NCBI GenBank assembly: GCA_949130495.1
Contig: OX422213.1
Coordinates: forward strand, 202,361,660 to 202,425,659
Direction of reading: 5' to 3'
DNA: 64,000 nucleotides
DNA from: Sambucus nigra
Lineage: Eukaryota > Streptophyta > Magnoliopsida > Dipsacales > Adoxaceae
Of the stretch, positions 22,336 through 35,068 are shown piece by piece. Each line of letters opens with the position of its first letter. The stretch's first letter is position 1. The translations under genes were made by a program, and so were the position numbers. The notes under the pieces are model-generated. The model had not been told where the DNA came from. It saw nothing but the letters and a program-made list of their open reading frames with translations, and did no database searches.

Positions 22336-24071
22336 TGTAACACCCTATATATTTGAATAATTATGAATTTAATTATTTTTGGTATTTTAAATTATATGTG
22401 TGTAGTAATTTAATTAAAATAAAATATTACGTATTTCATAGATATTAATTTGTGGGAAAAAAATTAATATTTATGTGGTAAGTTTACTAAGTGTGTTTAT
22501 AGTAAATTAAATACGGTGAATTGTTATTATGTCATAATGACTAATAACAACGGGACTGTAATGATATCTCAGTCGCGGTTTATGAGTAGATTATATTAAG
22601 TTGAGATGGTAAATTTATTCATAGTGGTGAGGATGGGGATTTCTAGTGCACAGTTGGTTCCAAATAGGTTGAAATAGTAAAAAAATAAGTACCCGAGTGT
22701 AGTAATTGAGTTTCGGGAGCTTTTTAAACTAGCCCGGATGCATGTAGGGGTATTTTGGTCAGTTGATGTAGCCTAATAACCTAATTTGATATTTATTTTT
22801 TAAACCATAAGGGTTAGGTGGGTAAGGCAGCCATATCATTATTTCTAAACCCTAAGAGAGAAGGAAGTGGGGAGAAATAAGAGAAAGCTAGGGAGAAAGC
22901 TAGAGGATGCCAATTCAGGAAGGTATTCGGGGAAAATCTAGCAACAATCCATCACACACAAAGTATATAAGACTCTACAAACATCCCAAGCCAAGTAATT
23001 GACTTTTTTTAATCTAATAGTAGTAGATTCTAATCATATCATAGTAGGTGATGTGAAAAACAGTTTTGGGTGGGGTTTTAACATGTAAAAAAGGGTTTTT
23101 TACGAAATTGATCCCATGTATTGTAGTAAATGATTAATTGATGTTGTTATATGAATCATATTTACTGGAATTAGAACTTTTTTAGAGATTCATAGGTTAA
23201 TCAATGATTAATTGGGGGTTTTGAATCAAATCTAGGGTTATATTGAGATGTTCTTCATTTAGACCCATTTATATGGATTAATTAGATGTTGTTAGTTAAT
23301 CTTTAGAATTGGGATGATTGTTTGAGGTTAGAACCATCTAAGAATATTTTTGTTAGGTTCTACAAGTTGTGGGGAATGTATATTGTCATATAGATGGTGT
23401 TTGGAATGAAATTGAAAAAGGCAAATCGAGGTCGAATTTGGTGAACAGGTCCAGTGAACTGGTTCACCCCCTTGCTGAACTAGTTTGGTTCCATTGCTTA
23501 GTCAGGTCATAGATTTGTAGATATTTTCATTAAGAACGTATGGCAGCCAATTTTATATTTTTTTGATCATTTTTAATTATTTATGAATTTTATACGAAGG
23601 GTGTACAAGACCAAAATCTTTAGTTGGTAATCTAGGGATGGCTTTTATCTTTGGCATGATTATGTTTTGAATGATTACAAAACCTTGTGCATATATGCAC
23701 TTAGTTGATATGTATTCATAGTTAATGACATTGAGGCTAAGCTAATGATTTTTAATACTTCCGCTGATTATGTTCAGTAAGTGAAATTTTGGTTAGATGG
23801 GAGTTAACTCGATATACTTGTACGTAGGGTATTTATTGAAAAATAATGCTCGGGGAGTATGAGATTGACGGTTATAGTGATTTTAGGGTTATGCATTTAG
23901 GATTAGTTGGGAGACTTTGGTAGAATTCAGTGACAAGAAACATGTTATATTATTTAATTAAGAGGAGAATTTAATTAATTAAGAGCCGGGGAATAGAGTC
24001 GGGATAAGTGGGCTAGTGCTTCGGATGATAGGCGCGGATTAGCCAAATTTTATGAATATATATACGGGTAT

Positions 24072-24123
<52 letters not shown>

Positions 24124-25497
24124 TGAATAATATTCGCGTGTATGATATTTATGTGAAGCATATGCCTCTTATGCTATCGACGGAGGTTGCGCGATGTGGG
24201 TAATCTTACATGGAAAGACACAGAAGGCTAAGTATTGACCCCGGGCCATAGCTCCATGTTTATACCTTATGTGTTGGTTATTCGAAGTGAAATGAATAGG
24301 GTATGGTTGGGACTCACTCTTTAAAGACTATGACCACCTCCAATACGTTTGCAATTTTACCGAGTTAGTGTGAGAGTCCGACTGTCGGTAATCGGGATTA
24401 AGTGAGAATGCCCTGGATGATGATAGCATTATAAAAAAAAGGCATCATGAGTTATTACTCGGGGGATGGAGACTATACGCAGCATATGTGCGTTTGTTAT
24501 AGTATATATTTGCGTATATAATAGTGTGGTTAATTATATATGGGCTTAACATATTAAGAGTGAGCATATGTGTGTTTAATGTAGTATCTCATTATGTATA
24601 TGATAGTGTAGTTAATTGTATATGGGCTTAATACATTAAGTGTTGATGTTTATAAATAACTAGAGTGAAGTTATAAGAATGATAAATGATGGAATGATTA
24701 ATTAAGCTAATGAGAGAAATAGCTAAGAAATGAACGTTAATCAATATTTAGGCTAGAATGGTGTATTAGCGAGATTTGCAACAAGACTAGTTAGTTGGGT
24801 TAGTGTAATTAGGCAGTTTAAGATGTATGCGCTAGGTGTGAACAATAGTTTAGAGGTAAGGAATATCTCATGGGAATGCGACACCATCTTAAATATGGAA
24901 AGTTTTACTACATATTTATTTACTGCATCTTAATTTCTTGCAACTGTTTTTAAAAGGTTTTGGGCTCTGACTTGTATCGAATCTATTTTCCAAAAAACTT
25001 TAGGTGTCCATCCATAGGGACGTCATGGATGAATATTCTTTCCAAGGAGGCGAAGTTAAAACCGATGTGGAGGCTTGTAGATTTATGAGTATTCGCTTCA
25101 CTTATTGCATTCTAGATTAGGTTCTCTATTCCAGTATTGGATGAACGTGTTGCCCCTTTTTATTCAAACTTATGTATTTCATAGTATTTTATTCAGATGT
25201 ATTGGATGTATTGGATTTTCACTCGATCGTTTATTCGGGGACTTTATATATTTATCTTAACTTTACACTTTACGTTGTGGTTTCATTTATATTGACTACT
25301 GTGTATGGGATTATTGTGGTTTGGTTAATATTGATGTATGTTAATGAAAGTTAAATTTTTCACCGGATTATTTAATTAATAGGTGGTTAGTTATTTAAAA
25401 ATATTTTTGACAGTGATGTTAATAATGAACCAGATGAGACTCCTATTTTATTTTAGTAGGACTAATCACCAATGATTCAAATAGGTGGGGTGTCACA
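22336..25497 (+). repeat. Tekay-like right LTR (3162 bp)
   Basis: Starts TGTAACACCC and ends GGGTGTCACA; no gene is present. It contains a cluster of GAACTGGTTC-like palindromes (about 23441-23491), a (TA)n microsatellite and an internal near-duplicate of a TGTGTTTAATGTAGTAT block (24490-24620). Confidence 0.88.
24078..24119. repeat. (TA)n microsatellite
   Basis: About 21 uninterrupted TA dinucleotides inside the Tekay-like LTR. Confidence 0.95.
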
Positions 25498-25933
25498 CTA
25501 GGACGACTCTGGGGGCACTGTACTAGATGTCATAATTAAAGGTGAGTTGGTAGAGGGACATATTTAGCATATTTTGAGTCAATGGTTCATACAGAGGAAC
25601 ATGTCTCCATAGGGAGCACTTGTGTTATTTTCAAAGAAGATGATGGTTTGCTAGGGCTATGTATGAACTATTCAGAGTGGAACAAGGTCATGATATGGAA
25701 CAATATCCATTTCCCCATATCAAAGACCTATTCGATCAGTTGATGGGTGATCACATCTCTGTGGGGAGCACTTGTGTTATTTTCAAAGAATAGGATGGTT
25801 TGCTAAAGCTGTGTGTGAATTATAGGGATCATAATAAGGTTATAATATGTAATAATATATGTTTCCATGTATCGATGACCATTCTATTAGTTATGGGGTG
25901 CATCATTATTTTCAAAGATTAACTTGCGCTCGG
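25498..25933 (+). pseudogene. Older gypsy element: reverse-transcriptase N-terminal part, internally duplicated
   Basis: This is decayed reverse-transcriptase text beginning right after the Tekay-like LTR (SPxGALVLF for the usual SPWGAPVLF, at about 25605). It continues to FSKINLRSG at 25908-25933, where it is cut by the LTR element 25934-35068. A block of about 150 bp (25605-25755) is repeated at 25757-25908 with roughly a 152-bp offset, so the fingers region appears twice. The frame is full of stops. The remaining half of the gene is at 35074. Confidence 0.8.
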
Positions 25934-27413
25934 TGATTCATCCCAAATATTGAATTTTATATCCCTTTATTCTTGTGCATTTTAGCCCCCTCATGTACGT
26001 TAATTACTATATTTATGCTCATTAACTAGATAGTCTCTATTTATGATAATTATATGCTTTTGAGGTATAATTGAGCTTTTGTTGGTGTTATGCGTGCACA
26101 ATGCAATGCGTTTCGAGAAAATTTCATCGCAATATGCAACCTTAAGGGAAATTTGGTATTTCAAACTCCCTATTTTATATGGTATAAAAGTACAAAGATC
26201 TTAAAACTATCTTCGCTTAACCGAAGATCGTGCATCATTATGATCCCGAATGAGGAAGTTATGGTCATTTCACAAACATTTTGGCATATTCTTCATCTTT
26301 AAGGGTTATTTGGTAATTTTATACTGATAATTTGGAGGGTTAAAAGTACAAACATGTATAAAATTGAATTATCTTTGCGTGAGTTCTGACCATGCATCAA
26401 TTCGAGTCCATATGAAGATTTTATGGCCTTTTTTGTATGATGTGTCAGAATGGGATCGGAGTAGGATTGGGACTGCCAAGATCCAAATCAATTCATAATT
26501 TTCTCGAATCTATTCGGAATGCCAAAAAGTTCACGAATTTCATTTTTCGGGGTTTTTTAGTGGGTTATTTAGGGGAAAACTTTCCCTTAAGTTGGGACAT
26601 CATTTTTACTAGATCAGATTTTAGGGCTTTTTGGGGGGAGCTTTCCCTCTCCTCCCTCTTTGGGCTTATACCCATTTATGTAAGTACCATTTACTATTCA
26701 TTGTATTCTCCACTTAATATATGCTCTCCTTTGTTATTTTCTTTCTTTATTTCTTATTTCCATGCTTAGATAGTTAGTTATAGTTTGGTAATTCTTGTCT
26801 TCATTTACTTAATTTGATGTTTAATTAGTTTAACCCATGTATTGTAGATAGTCTAAGGGGTTGGGTCATTTTTCCGCCATTGATGGGCGTTGATCTCCGA
26901 AAGTTAGGTTTGGGGTAAAACTGCGTAGACACGTGTATTAAAGTTGGATTGTTATGCATTTAACTTTGTTTGTTACGCAACGTTAGTGTTTATTGCAATA
27001 TTTCGAATTTAATCCACATGTGATCATTTTTTATTAAATGTTTTATCTAAGATTTTTTTATTAAATGCCTTCATGTGTGATGTTTATAATTAATTAATTA
27101 TTCTCGATTAAATGTTTTCAAATCGAAATTATAATTATGTGTTATTTAGCCCATGGTTGGGATGTGATCCTACCCTCGCTTTATTAGTATTGTTTTGCAT
27201 AATTAATTTTTTTTCCCTTTTTCCTCTTTTAAACCATTATCACCTTTTACACATTTATTTTGGAAGCAATAAATCAATTAAAGTCTGTGAAACTTTCCCT
27301 GTGGATTTTCGATACTCGGACTAACCGCTATACTCCATTTGAGTGTAGTTAAAGTTTAGGTTTTTTACATTGCGGTCGAAAGACGATAGCAATAGTTGGC
27401 ATATCTACACTCA
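25934..27413 (+). repeat. LARD left LTR
   Basis: Starts TGATTCATCCC. Its right edge (near 27413) is approximate because the ends have diverged. Landmark blocks shared with the right LTR are ATTCTTGTGCATTTTA, GGTATAATTGAGCTTTTG, TTAGGGGAAAACTTTCCC and GCTATACTCCA. Confidence 0.8.
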
Positions 27414-30056
27414 TGATTTAAGGGTTTAACATATTATTTTGACAATTTGTGAGTATAGTTGGGTGTGTCCCAATTTTTTGTTGTTCTAACTTGATTAATG
27501 CTCAATTGTTGATTATCCATTCATGAACATAATTTATTGTTGGATTCGTGTGTTTGTTCATGAATAGGTATTGTGTTAGTTCAAATGTTATTCACACACC
27601 CTTATACCACATTATGCACACCAAGTGTTCGCTAAAATGCCTAACCATTTTTTTGAGTTTTTTAGCACAAATAAAAAAAATGTACGTATCACCCAAGTGT
27701 GTGCCCTGCCGGGGTTTCGAGGGGTTCCATTGTGAAAGGAAAAAAAACAGGTTTCATGCTAATTTTTAGACTTAACAGAGGCCATTGGCCTGCCATTGTG
27801 CATGGGACCTTGATTATGTGCCGGATGAGAGAGTGGTGGAGGCATTTGTCGGGATTCTCTCGTGGTCCCGATTTTTTAGTGTTATTGTAATGGAAAAAAG
27901 CTCTTATTTTTATTTTTATTTTTATTTTCTCCTTTCTTTCTATTAGTATTATATTGTATTGTATTATATTAAGTTGTTTTGTGAAATTATGAGATTGGAT
28001 ACGATAATTTAGTTATTGATTATTTATTGGATTTTGATGCATGTGACCCTCTATTTTTATAAAATCAAATGGTCATCATCAATTTATCTAGTATTTGCAC
28101 TTCAACCCCTTTATATTATTGTGACTTACGACATGATTTCTTTTAACTTAATATTTTTGTAAATGTTTTTGTTATTCTTTGGTTTGTATAGGGCTCACGT
28201 TGACTGCCACGGGGATCGCTCCAAATTGGGGTGATTTATTTATATCCCTCTCTTTGCAATAGTGCCTTTAATTACATTGCGGATAATGTACGATTCAAGT
28301 CAGGGTGTGTGTGATTATTCGTCTCAATTTTTATCTTTTCATTGTGAGCCATGTGTATATTTATTTATTAATTTCATAAAAAAATTAAAAAATTAAAAAA
28401 AAATCCCAAATTGTTTTCTTTATTTCTTTTCTCTTTCTTAGGCCTATTGCCCAGTTTCCTATGATGAACTTAATAATTGCCCTATCTAATTGCTAATTCA
28501 ATAATGCATTTCCTATTTCTTTTATATTATTAAACTTTAGTCCTTAAATTATTCAATATTGAGAATAAATGTATGGATTAAACCTTGAAAACCCATGAGC
28601 ACTTAATCATTTTTTATAAATGATTCAGTAGGACTATTATAAATTGGTATCTTTTTGTTTATTTGTGTACATTAAAACTGAGCGAGCTTTGTGCTTTTCT
28701 TTATTTGCGAGTGTTTATACATTACTCTTTCCTCCTTGAAAACGTTAAATTCATCGGTAATCTCAATATTCTTTTATTTGATCGTTCATTAATTGAGTTT
28801 ATTTTTTAAATGTGTTACTTGAGCATGATTTCCAAAGTTGTTTTGACTCGAAAATTGCGTAAATTTTAGAAAATGATCATAGGCCCCCTTTGTTATAACA
28901 CTCATATTGGCCTTTACCTCACATTAAATATTTCCTATTCAACCCCTTTGAGCCTTAATATAGCCTTTCGTTTCATCAGCCAAAATCCCATAAAAAACTC
29001 CACATTGGATTTATAAACCATATATATTACCTTCCTCACCTTTGTTTGGAATGATACTTGCGATTGAATGATGTTCATGTTACTTAGTTTCAATTAAGCA
29101 CGTGAGACTGAACAAGTGAAAAAAAAAAGTGAAGTAAAAAAGAAAAGAAAAGGTGAAAAATAAAAAAGAAGAAAAGAAACGAAAGAGAAAGTTGTATACG
29201 TTCAATAACCTTTGTTCACTCTCTCCATTGTTATATTCAATGCTTTTTATGGTTAATATATTCTAATTTTGAATGTGCCCACATTTTCAATTTTTTTGAG
29301 TTTTCATCTCCAAACGCCTTTGAATCCGTAAATATACCTTTTGTTTCATAACCTTAACCCCAAACCTACTTTATAACCCTAGACAAGTCCTATGTGATCT
29401 TAAGGTGAATGAAATTCAAAAGTGTAAATAGTTGCAATAATCCGTGAAAATGCATTTTGTCTCTCATAATGAATAATATCTTTTATTGAGATTACACATT
29501 TTTCATTTTATATATAGCGTTCTTCAATAGTGACATGTGTGCGGCCTAGTTTCTATTTCCATTTACTCTCTATGCCCGTATATTCCGTGTATTACCCCTC
29601 CCATTCATAGTAGTTCCATTTTTTAAGCGTAATATCCGAAGAGGATTGATATTTATGCTCGCCTTAATGTTTATCTGGTTTATAAAAGTTTTTGCCAAAT
29701 CATACTTTACAAGTTCTTTCTCCCCTCCCACTTTTAAGGTTTCAATTCGATGAATTTCTTTGCATAATGTTAATAACTACGGACTTTTGTGTGAATTCAT
29801 TTACTTTTCAAATAACATGTTAAAATCCCTTTCGTTATTATTCAACATGTCTTTTTGATTGATTGGGCATATTTTGAGGAAACTTTGATGTTTGTGCATT
29901 ACATCCATGAGGGTAACCTACATGCTAAATACAATCGTTCACCCGCGAAAGTGATCTTATCTTTTGTAAATATTTCCTCCCTTTTTGGTAATTGTTTCTT
30001 ATCTGGTTTCTTTTCAATTCATTGCTAGGGAGTAGCAATGCGTAATTTAGGGGGTG
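27414..30056 (+). other. LARD interior, no coding sequence
   Basis: A/T-rich with many short homopolymers. The only reading frames are under 75 codons and resemble nothing. A G-poor purine stretch (29118-29190, GAAAAA-type) and a terminal purine tract at 30046-30054 are the only notable elements. Confidence 0.7.
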
Positions 30057-30663
30057 TGATTCTTCCCGAATATTTTATTTTATGCCCCTTTATTCTTGTG
30101 CATTTTATCCCCCTTGTGTATGTTAATTCATATATTTATGCTCATTAACTAGACAACCTTTATTATTGATGTTTATATTCTTTTTGAGGTATAATTGAGC
30201 TTTTGTAGGTGTTATGGGTGCACATTGTAAAGTTGGATGCGTTTCGAGAAAGTTTCATCGCAATACGCAACTTTAAGAACAATTTGGTCTTTTCAAACTC
30301 CCTATTTTGTATGGTATAAAAGTACCAACATGTATATCTTCAAACTATGTTTGCTTGGCTGCCAACCGTGCGTCATTATGATCCCGAATGAGGAAGTTAT
30401 GGTTATTTCTGAATAGTTTGGGCATATTCTTCATCTTTAAGGGTAATTTGGTAATTTTATACTAGACAATTTGGAGGGTTTAAAAGTACAAACATGTAAA
30501 AAATTTAATTATCTTCACGTGAGTTATGATCGTGTGTCATTCTGAGTCCGTACGAATTTTTTTGGCCTTTTTCGTATGACGTATTAGAATTTGATCGGAG
30601 TAGGATTGAGACTGGAACGATCCAAACCGATTTGGAATGCCAAAAAGTCCACAAACTTCAATT

Positions 30664-30694
<31 letters not shown>

Positions 30695-31980
30695 GGGGGG
30701 GAGGGTGTGGTGGGGTATTTAGGGGAAAACTTTCCCTTAAGTTGGGATATCATATTTACACTTCTTAGATCAGATTTTAGGGATTTTTTGGGGAGCTTTC
30801 CCTCTCCTCTATCTCTTTGGGCTTATACCCATTTATGTAAGTAACATTTACAATCCATTGTCTTCTCCACTTAATAAGTTCTCTCCTTTGTTATTTTCTT
30901 GCTTTATTTCTTATTTCCATGCTTAGATAGTTAGTTATAGTTTGTTAATTCTTGTTTTTGTTTACTTAATTTGTTATTTAATTAGTTTAAGCCATGTATT
31001 GTAGCTATTCTAAGGGGTTGGTGTGACACCCTGCTTAAAATAATAACGGTCGGCCAGCCCTATACTACAATAATCAGGAATCTCAAGTGGATCATTCTCA
31101 GCATCTACTGACGATTCTAAAAACAAACTCAGCCCACTACCCATTACGATCAAAAGAGGGTATCAAAATTTTTAAAAACATTTTATTTAACTAAAACCAA
31201 CCATGCAACCATTAACCAACAACATAACATCTAAATATGATGAGAGACACACACATGCTCAAAATAATATATAAAAGAGTACAACACAATGTACAAAGTA
31301 AAATACCCGAATATGCTCTCGGGTCACAGACAATACAGAAATCTGAGAGAGACAATATAAAAGTGCTACTCTACAGCACTTGGGTACTGAGTCCTAATCT
31401 AGATATACAAAAGATAGGAATCGACTATGTCAAAATACTGCAACAGTCCGCTACTGCCATAGCTCCACGAATACACTGGATGGATATCATCTATGGCGCC
31501 CTTGCGGAGGAACACCTAGAATAATACAATATATATATACATAGTAGGAGAAATTATAAACGGTTCAGAGCTCGAGGTGTGAAAATATTTTATAGCAAGT
31601 GCATTAAAATGCATAATAATTATAATTGCATTATGACATGATTAAGGTGGAGTCGCACTCTCCATAAAATCCAACTCACCTCTCAACTAAAGCGTGCAAC
31701 TAAACGTATGCACATGATCTCCAATTTATTTCTCAAATCTATCTAAGGGCAAAGTAATCTAACTTACTCCCAATTTACACTTATCTAAATTCCATCTAAA
31801 TCATATCCTTCAATTTCTAATATTATCCATCTCAATTATTCGTTTTCTTACAAACACATGCAACATACATAAACATTCTCTTTTACTAGAATCTCTCATA
31901 TTATAGTCACTTACATAATTATAAATAATTATATATATGAGTTATTAGCATCTAAGTGCTAAGGACTAAACTTGTCCCAA

Positions 31981-32422
31981 TTCTCAATACTGCATTGTGT
32001 TTCATGCGTAGGATGTCTCGCAAGCGAAATCCAAACAGGGAACCCCCCTGATACACTACTCCTTGCAGTATTGATTATCAAGATAAATTATGCCCTCAAT
32101 GCATGACGTGTATAACCCAAATTCACTTCATACTATAACGATTTATTTAAATATTCTCAATTCTCAACAGTGCACGGTGTTTCGTGTGTGGGACGTCTCG
32201 CAAGCGAAATCCAAACAAGGAACCCCCCCCCCCCCATTACACTACTCCTTGGCATTGTTGATCGTCGAGATATACTAATATATAAATATGAGCACTAAAG
32301 ACTAACTTATCCTCACTCCCAACATTGCACTGCATTTCGTGCGTGGGACGTCTCGCAAGCGAAATCCAAACAAGGAACCCCCCGATACAGTACTCCTTGG
32401 CAATGTTGGTCGTTGAGGTCCG
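31981..32422. repeat. Three-copy minisatellite in the solo LTR
   Basis: Three units of about 105 bp share the core GACGTCTCGCAAGCGAAATC, with starts 180 and then about 155 bp apart. Each unit begins with a CAATACTGCA/CAACATTGCA arm and ends with a complementary GCAGTATTG/GCAATGTTG arm, so each can fold into a long hairpin. Confidence 0.85.
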
Positions 32423-33552
32423 TTAATCCCTCAATACCAAAAGTACTAAGCACACCAGTATAATAATAACCATCCCAACGAGCTATAACTCGAGGACGCA
32501 GGTTCTCAATGCATCATCTTCCGAGAATTACTCATTTTATCCCAGGTTACCATATATCGGACTATTATCACACCGCCATGGTAAAAGAACTAATCAAAAC
32601 ATACGGGAAGCGGCCATAGTTCCTCCCCGGCAATGAGACGAAACATACCCACCACGTATCACCCCTAATAAAAATCATACAATAATAAATGTACGCTCTG
32701 GCCTGGGGAATATCCGCACTTTGCTCATCAAGCCAGGGTGCTCACCCTCATCGCGCAACTTCCCAATGTTAGCAAGGAGGGGGTATGCTTCACTTATATA
32801 TATATCATTCACATAAGATATACATACATCATCACATCAAATAAATATATACCATCACACAAGGTATATATATCACACTGCTTACATACTCTTATTATGC
32901 TCTTAGGCGTAAGTGAAATAATATCATTATTAGTATATTTTACTCTCGATATACTATTCGTCAATAACTCACATAACTTCCCCACTTAGTATACACTATA
33001 CTATTTCTCACTTGAAGTTCACACCACACTTCTATTTATATAAATCATGTCTCAATTCTATTTACATTGAGGATATTCTCTATATCCTATTGCACCTCGA
33101 TCAGCATTTCTCATTTATGTAAAACATCTCCCAAGTTAATTAGTGTTAACGATATTTTCTATATCCGTATGCACATCAATCAGCATTTATAATTCTCAAT
33201 CCAAAATATGGTTCAATTGATCATATGAACCCTTAAAGTTACCCTCTTTTGGGATTTGATTCTAAAACCCAATATCACTAAACGCATTCTCACTCTTTCA
33301 TATAATTGCATAATTATCTCCAAATAAAACTCTCAATGGTAGTGGGCTGCCCTACTAGTCGGTACAATACTCTCCAATCGGTATTCTCTCGAATTAAATC
33401 AATATGACTCCAATAATTTCTTATATGGGAAGCTCCCTAAAAGTCTCCAAAACATACTTCTTATAACCCATATAGAGCTTCCCAAATGATAACCTCAAAT
33501 AAAATGGGATGAAACTCACCCTAGAAAAACATCCCCAAAACTGCCCTGTTTT

Positions 33553-33748
33553 CAAATCGATTCGGGCCAAATCTGAATCGATTCGGCCCAGCGAATTGAT
33601 TCGGCCTCCAAGGCGAATCGATTAGGGTCATCAGACCTGGGCTTCTGTCTCAGGCCGAATGGATTCGGGTTGGGGCCGAATCGATTCGATCACTCAGAGC
33701 ACCTGCAACTTTCCGAATCGATTCGGTAAGGGGCCGAATCGATTCGCC
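33553..33748. repeat. Cluster of GAATCGATTC palindromes
   Basis: Eight copies of GAATCGATTC or one-base variants within 196 bp, mostly followed or preceded by CGGCC/GGCCG. On the element's own strand it lies about 735-930 bp from the LTR start. Confidence 0.9.
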
Positions 33749-35068
33749 CTATCAGAAGTCACGAGAATGGCTACTTTTCTCAAAATCCAAAAATCCCAAA
33801 AATCATTTTTATCACGTTATCTTCATTTATTTTCAACCCAATCACATATATAATGTTAAAATTCATCCAAGAACACATCTCAACTAATTTCAAACCTCAA
33901 ATCCATTATCTACACAACAAATCTAAGATTTACCCAAAAATCTAGGTTTTACATATTCAACCCAAAATATACAATTTAAATCCACAAATCATGAAATAAA
34001 TAATACACAACAATTATTTAGCAAGTTTAATCACTTGCCTCAAGTTTGTAGGGTCTGATTCATCTTCGAGATCGCGTAATGGTCGAAAACCCCAACTTCT
34101 CTCCCCTTCTTTTCTTCTTCTCTCTATTTCTCTCTTTCTTTCTCTTTCTTTTTAAGGAGATTTGATCTCCCGTAGTCTTTTAAGCCTTGTCTCCCAAGAT
34201 ACACAACTTTAAATGATAATACACACTTTAAATGACTCGGTAATTTTAATTCGAGCCAAACGAACTTAATATATTTTGGAACCTAAATAGACCTCAATTA
34301 CAGTCAATTCGACTATCTCGACCCTTTCGAAAATAATGGCACACTCAAAATCGTCATTCGAATCACTTTCTAACATCTTCAAATTTGGACCTCAACTGCC
34401 AATTTAATATTTCTCCAATTAAATTAATATTTGTTTCTCCCAAAAATATATAAATTATTGTCTCAAAAATCTCGGGTTGTTACAGTTGGTTCATGTTTCC
34501 TCCATTGATGGGCATTGAGCGCTAAAATTTAGGTTTTGGGTAAAATCGCATATAATTAAAATCGCGTGTTAATTAAAGTTGGAATATTATGCGTTTAACT
34601 TTGTTTACCATGAAACATTCGTGTTTATTACAATATTCCAAATTTAATCCACGTGTGACCATTGTTAATTAAATGTTTTATCTCACATTTTTGGATTAAA
34701 TTACTTCATGTGTGATGTTTACAAATAATTGTTTATGCTCGATTAAATATTTTCGAAAATTATTCGTTGTTTAGCCCATGGCGAGGATATGATCCTACCC
34801 TCATTTTATTAGTATTGTTTAGCATAGCTAACTTCTTATTTTTCCCCTTTTTCCCATTTACACCTAATCACCTTTTACACTTTTTTTCTTGAAGTAATAA
34901 ATCGATTGAAATATGTCGAACACTCCCTATGGATTATCGATACCCGTACTAGCCGCTATACTCCATGGTTGAGTGTAGCCATAGTTTAGGGTTTTTTTGT
35001 ATTGCGGCGGTGAACCAAAAATAATGATAGTGTCCTTATAGTAATACACAATTCACTCCCTCGCATCA

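Larger units (their letters stand above)
8678..25497 (+). mobile_element. Tekay/Del-like Ty3/gypsy element, interrupted and decayed
   Basis: Visible parts are left LTR fragments 8678-8727 and 17397-18349, a tRNA-Met type primer site 18352-18363, a decayed interior to 22320, a polypurine tract, and a 3162-bp right LTR. LTRs starting TGTAACACCC, more than 3 kb long, with a purine tract preceded by text like TTCGAGGGCAAAATTC are typical of Tekay/Del chromoviruses (family knowledge). The copia element 8728-17396 and Tat-A interrupt the left LTR; the LTR start lies left of the window. Confidence 0.85.
31022..34484 (-). repeat. Solo LTR of a Tekay/Del-type element (3463 bp)
   Basis: On the minus strand it starts TGTAACAACCCGAG and ends GGGTGTCACA. 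It is flanked by a perfect 5-bp duplication GTTGG (31017-31021 and 34485-34489). There is no internal sequence, so it is the product of LTR-LTR recombination. It belongs to a different family from the LTR at 22336-25497. Confidence 0.93.
25934..35068 (+). mobile_element. Non-coding LTR element (LARD-like) inside a reverse-transcriptase gene
   Basis: Two homologous LTRs of about 1.5 kb surround a 2.6-kb interior without coding sequence, the layout of large retrotransposon derivatives. The interrupted gene reads LRSG before it and YHK after it. The target duplication appears as CTCGG (25929-25933) and CTTGA (35069-35073), two transitions apart. Orientation follows a purine tract TTTAGGGGG just before the right LTR. 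Confidence 0.82.
30057..35068 (+). repeat. LARD right LTR, split by a solo LTR
   Basis: Homologous to 25934-27413 on both sides of an insertion (31022-34484 plus 5 bp). Removing the insertion leaves about 1.54 kb. A T12-G28 run at 30662-30701 is absent from the left copy. Confidence 0.85.

Noticed and set aside
26437..26769. 110-codon open frame in the LARD left LTR
   Set aside because: The homologous right LTR has only a shorter, differently broken version around a poly-G run, so coding conservation is not supported.
31237..31524. 95-codon open frame in the solo LTR
   Set aside because: It lies in non-coding LTR sequence, matches no family and is not in the LTR's transcribed orientation.
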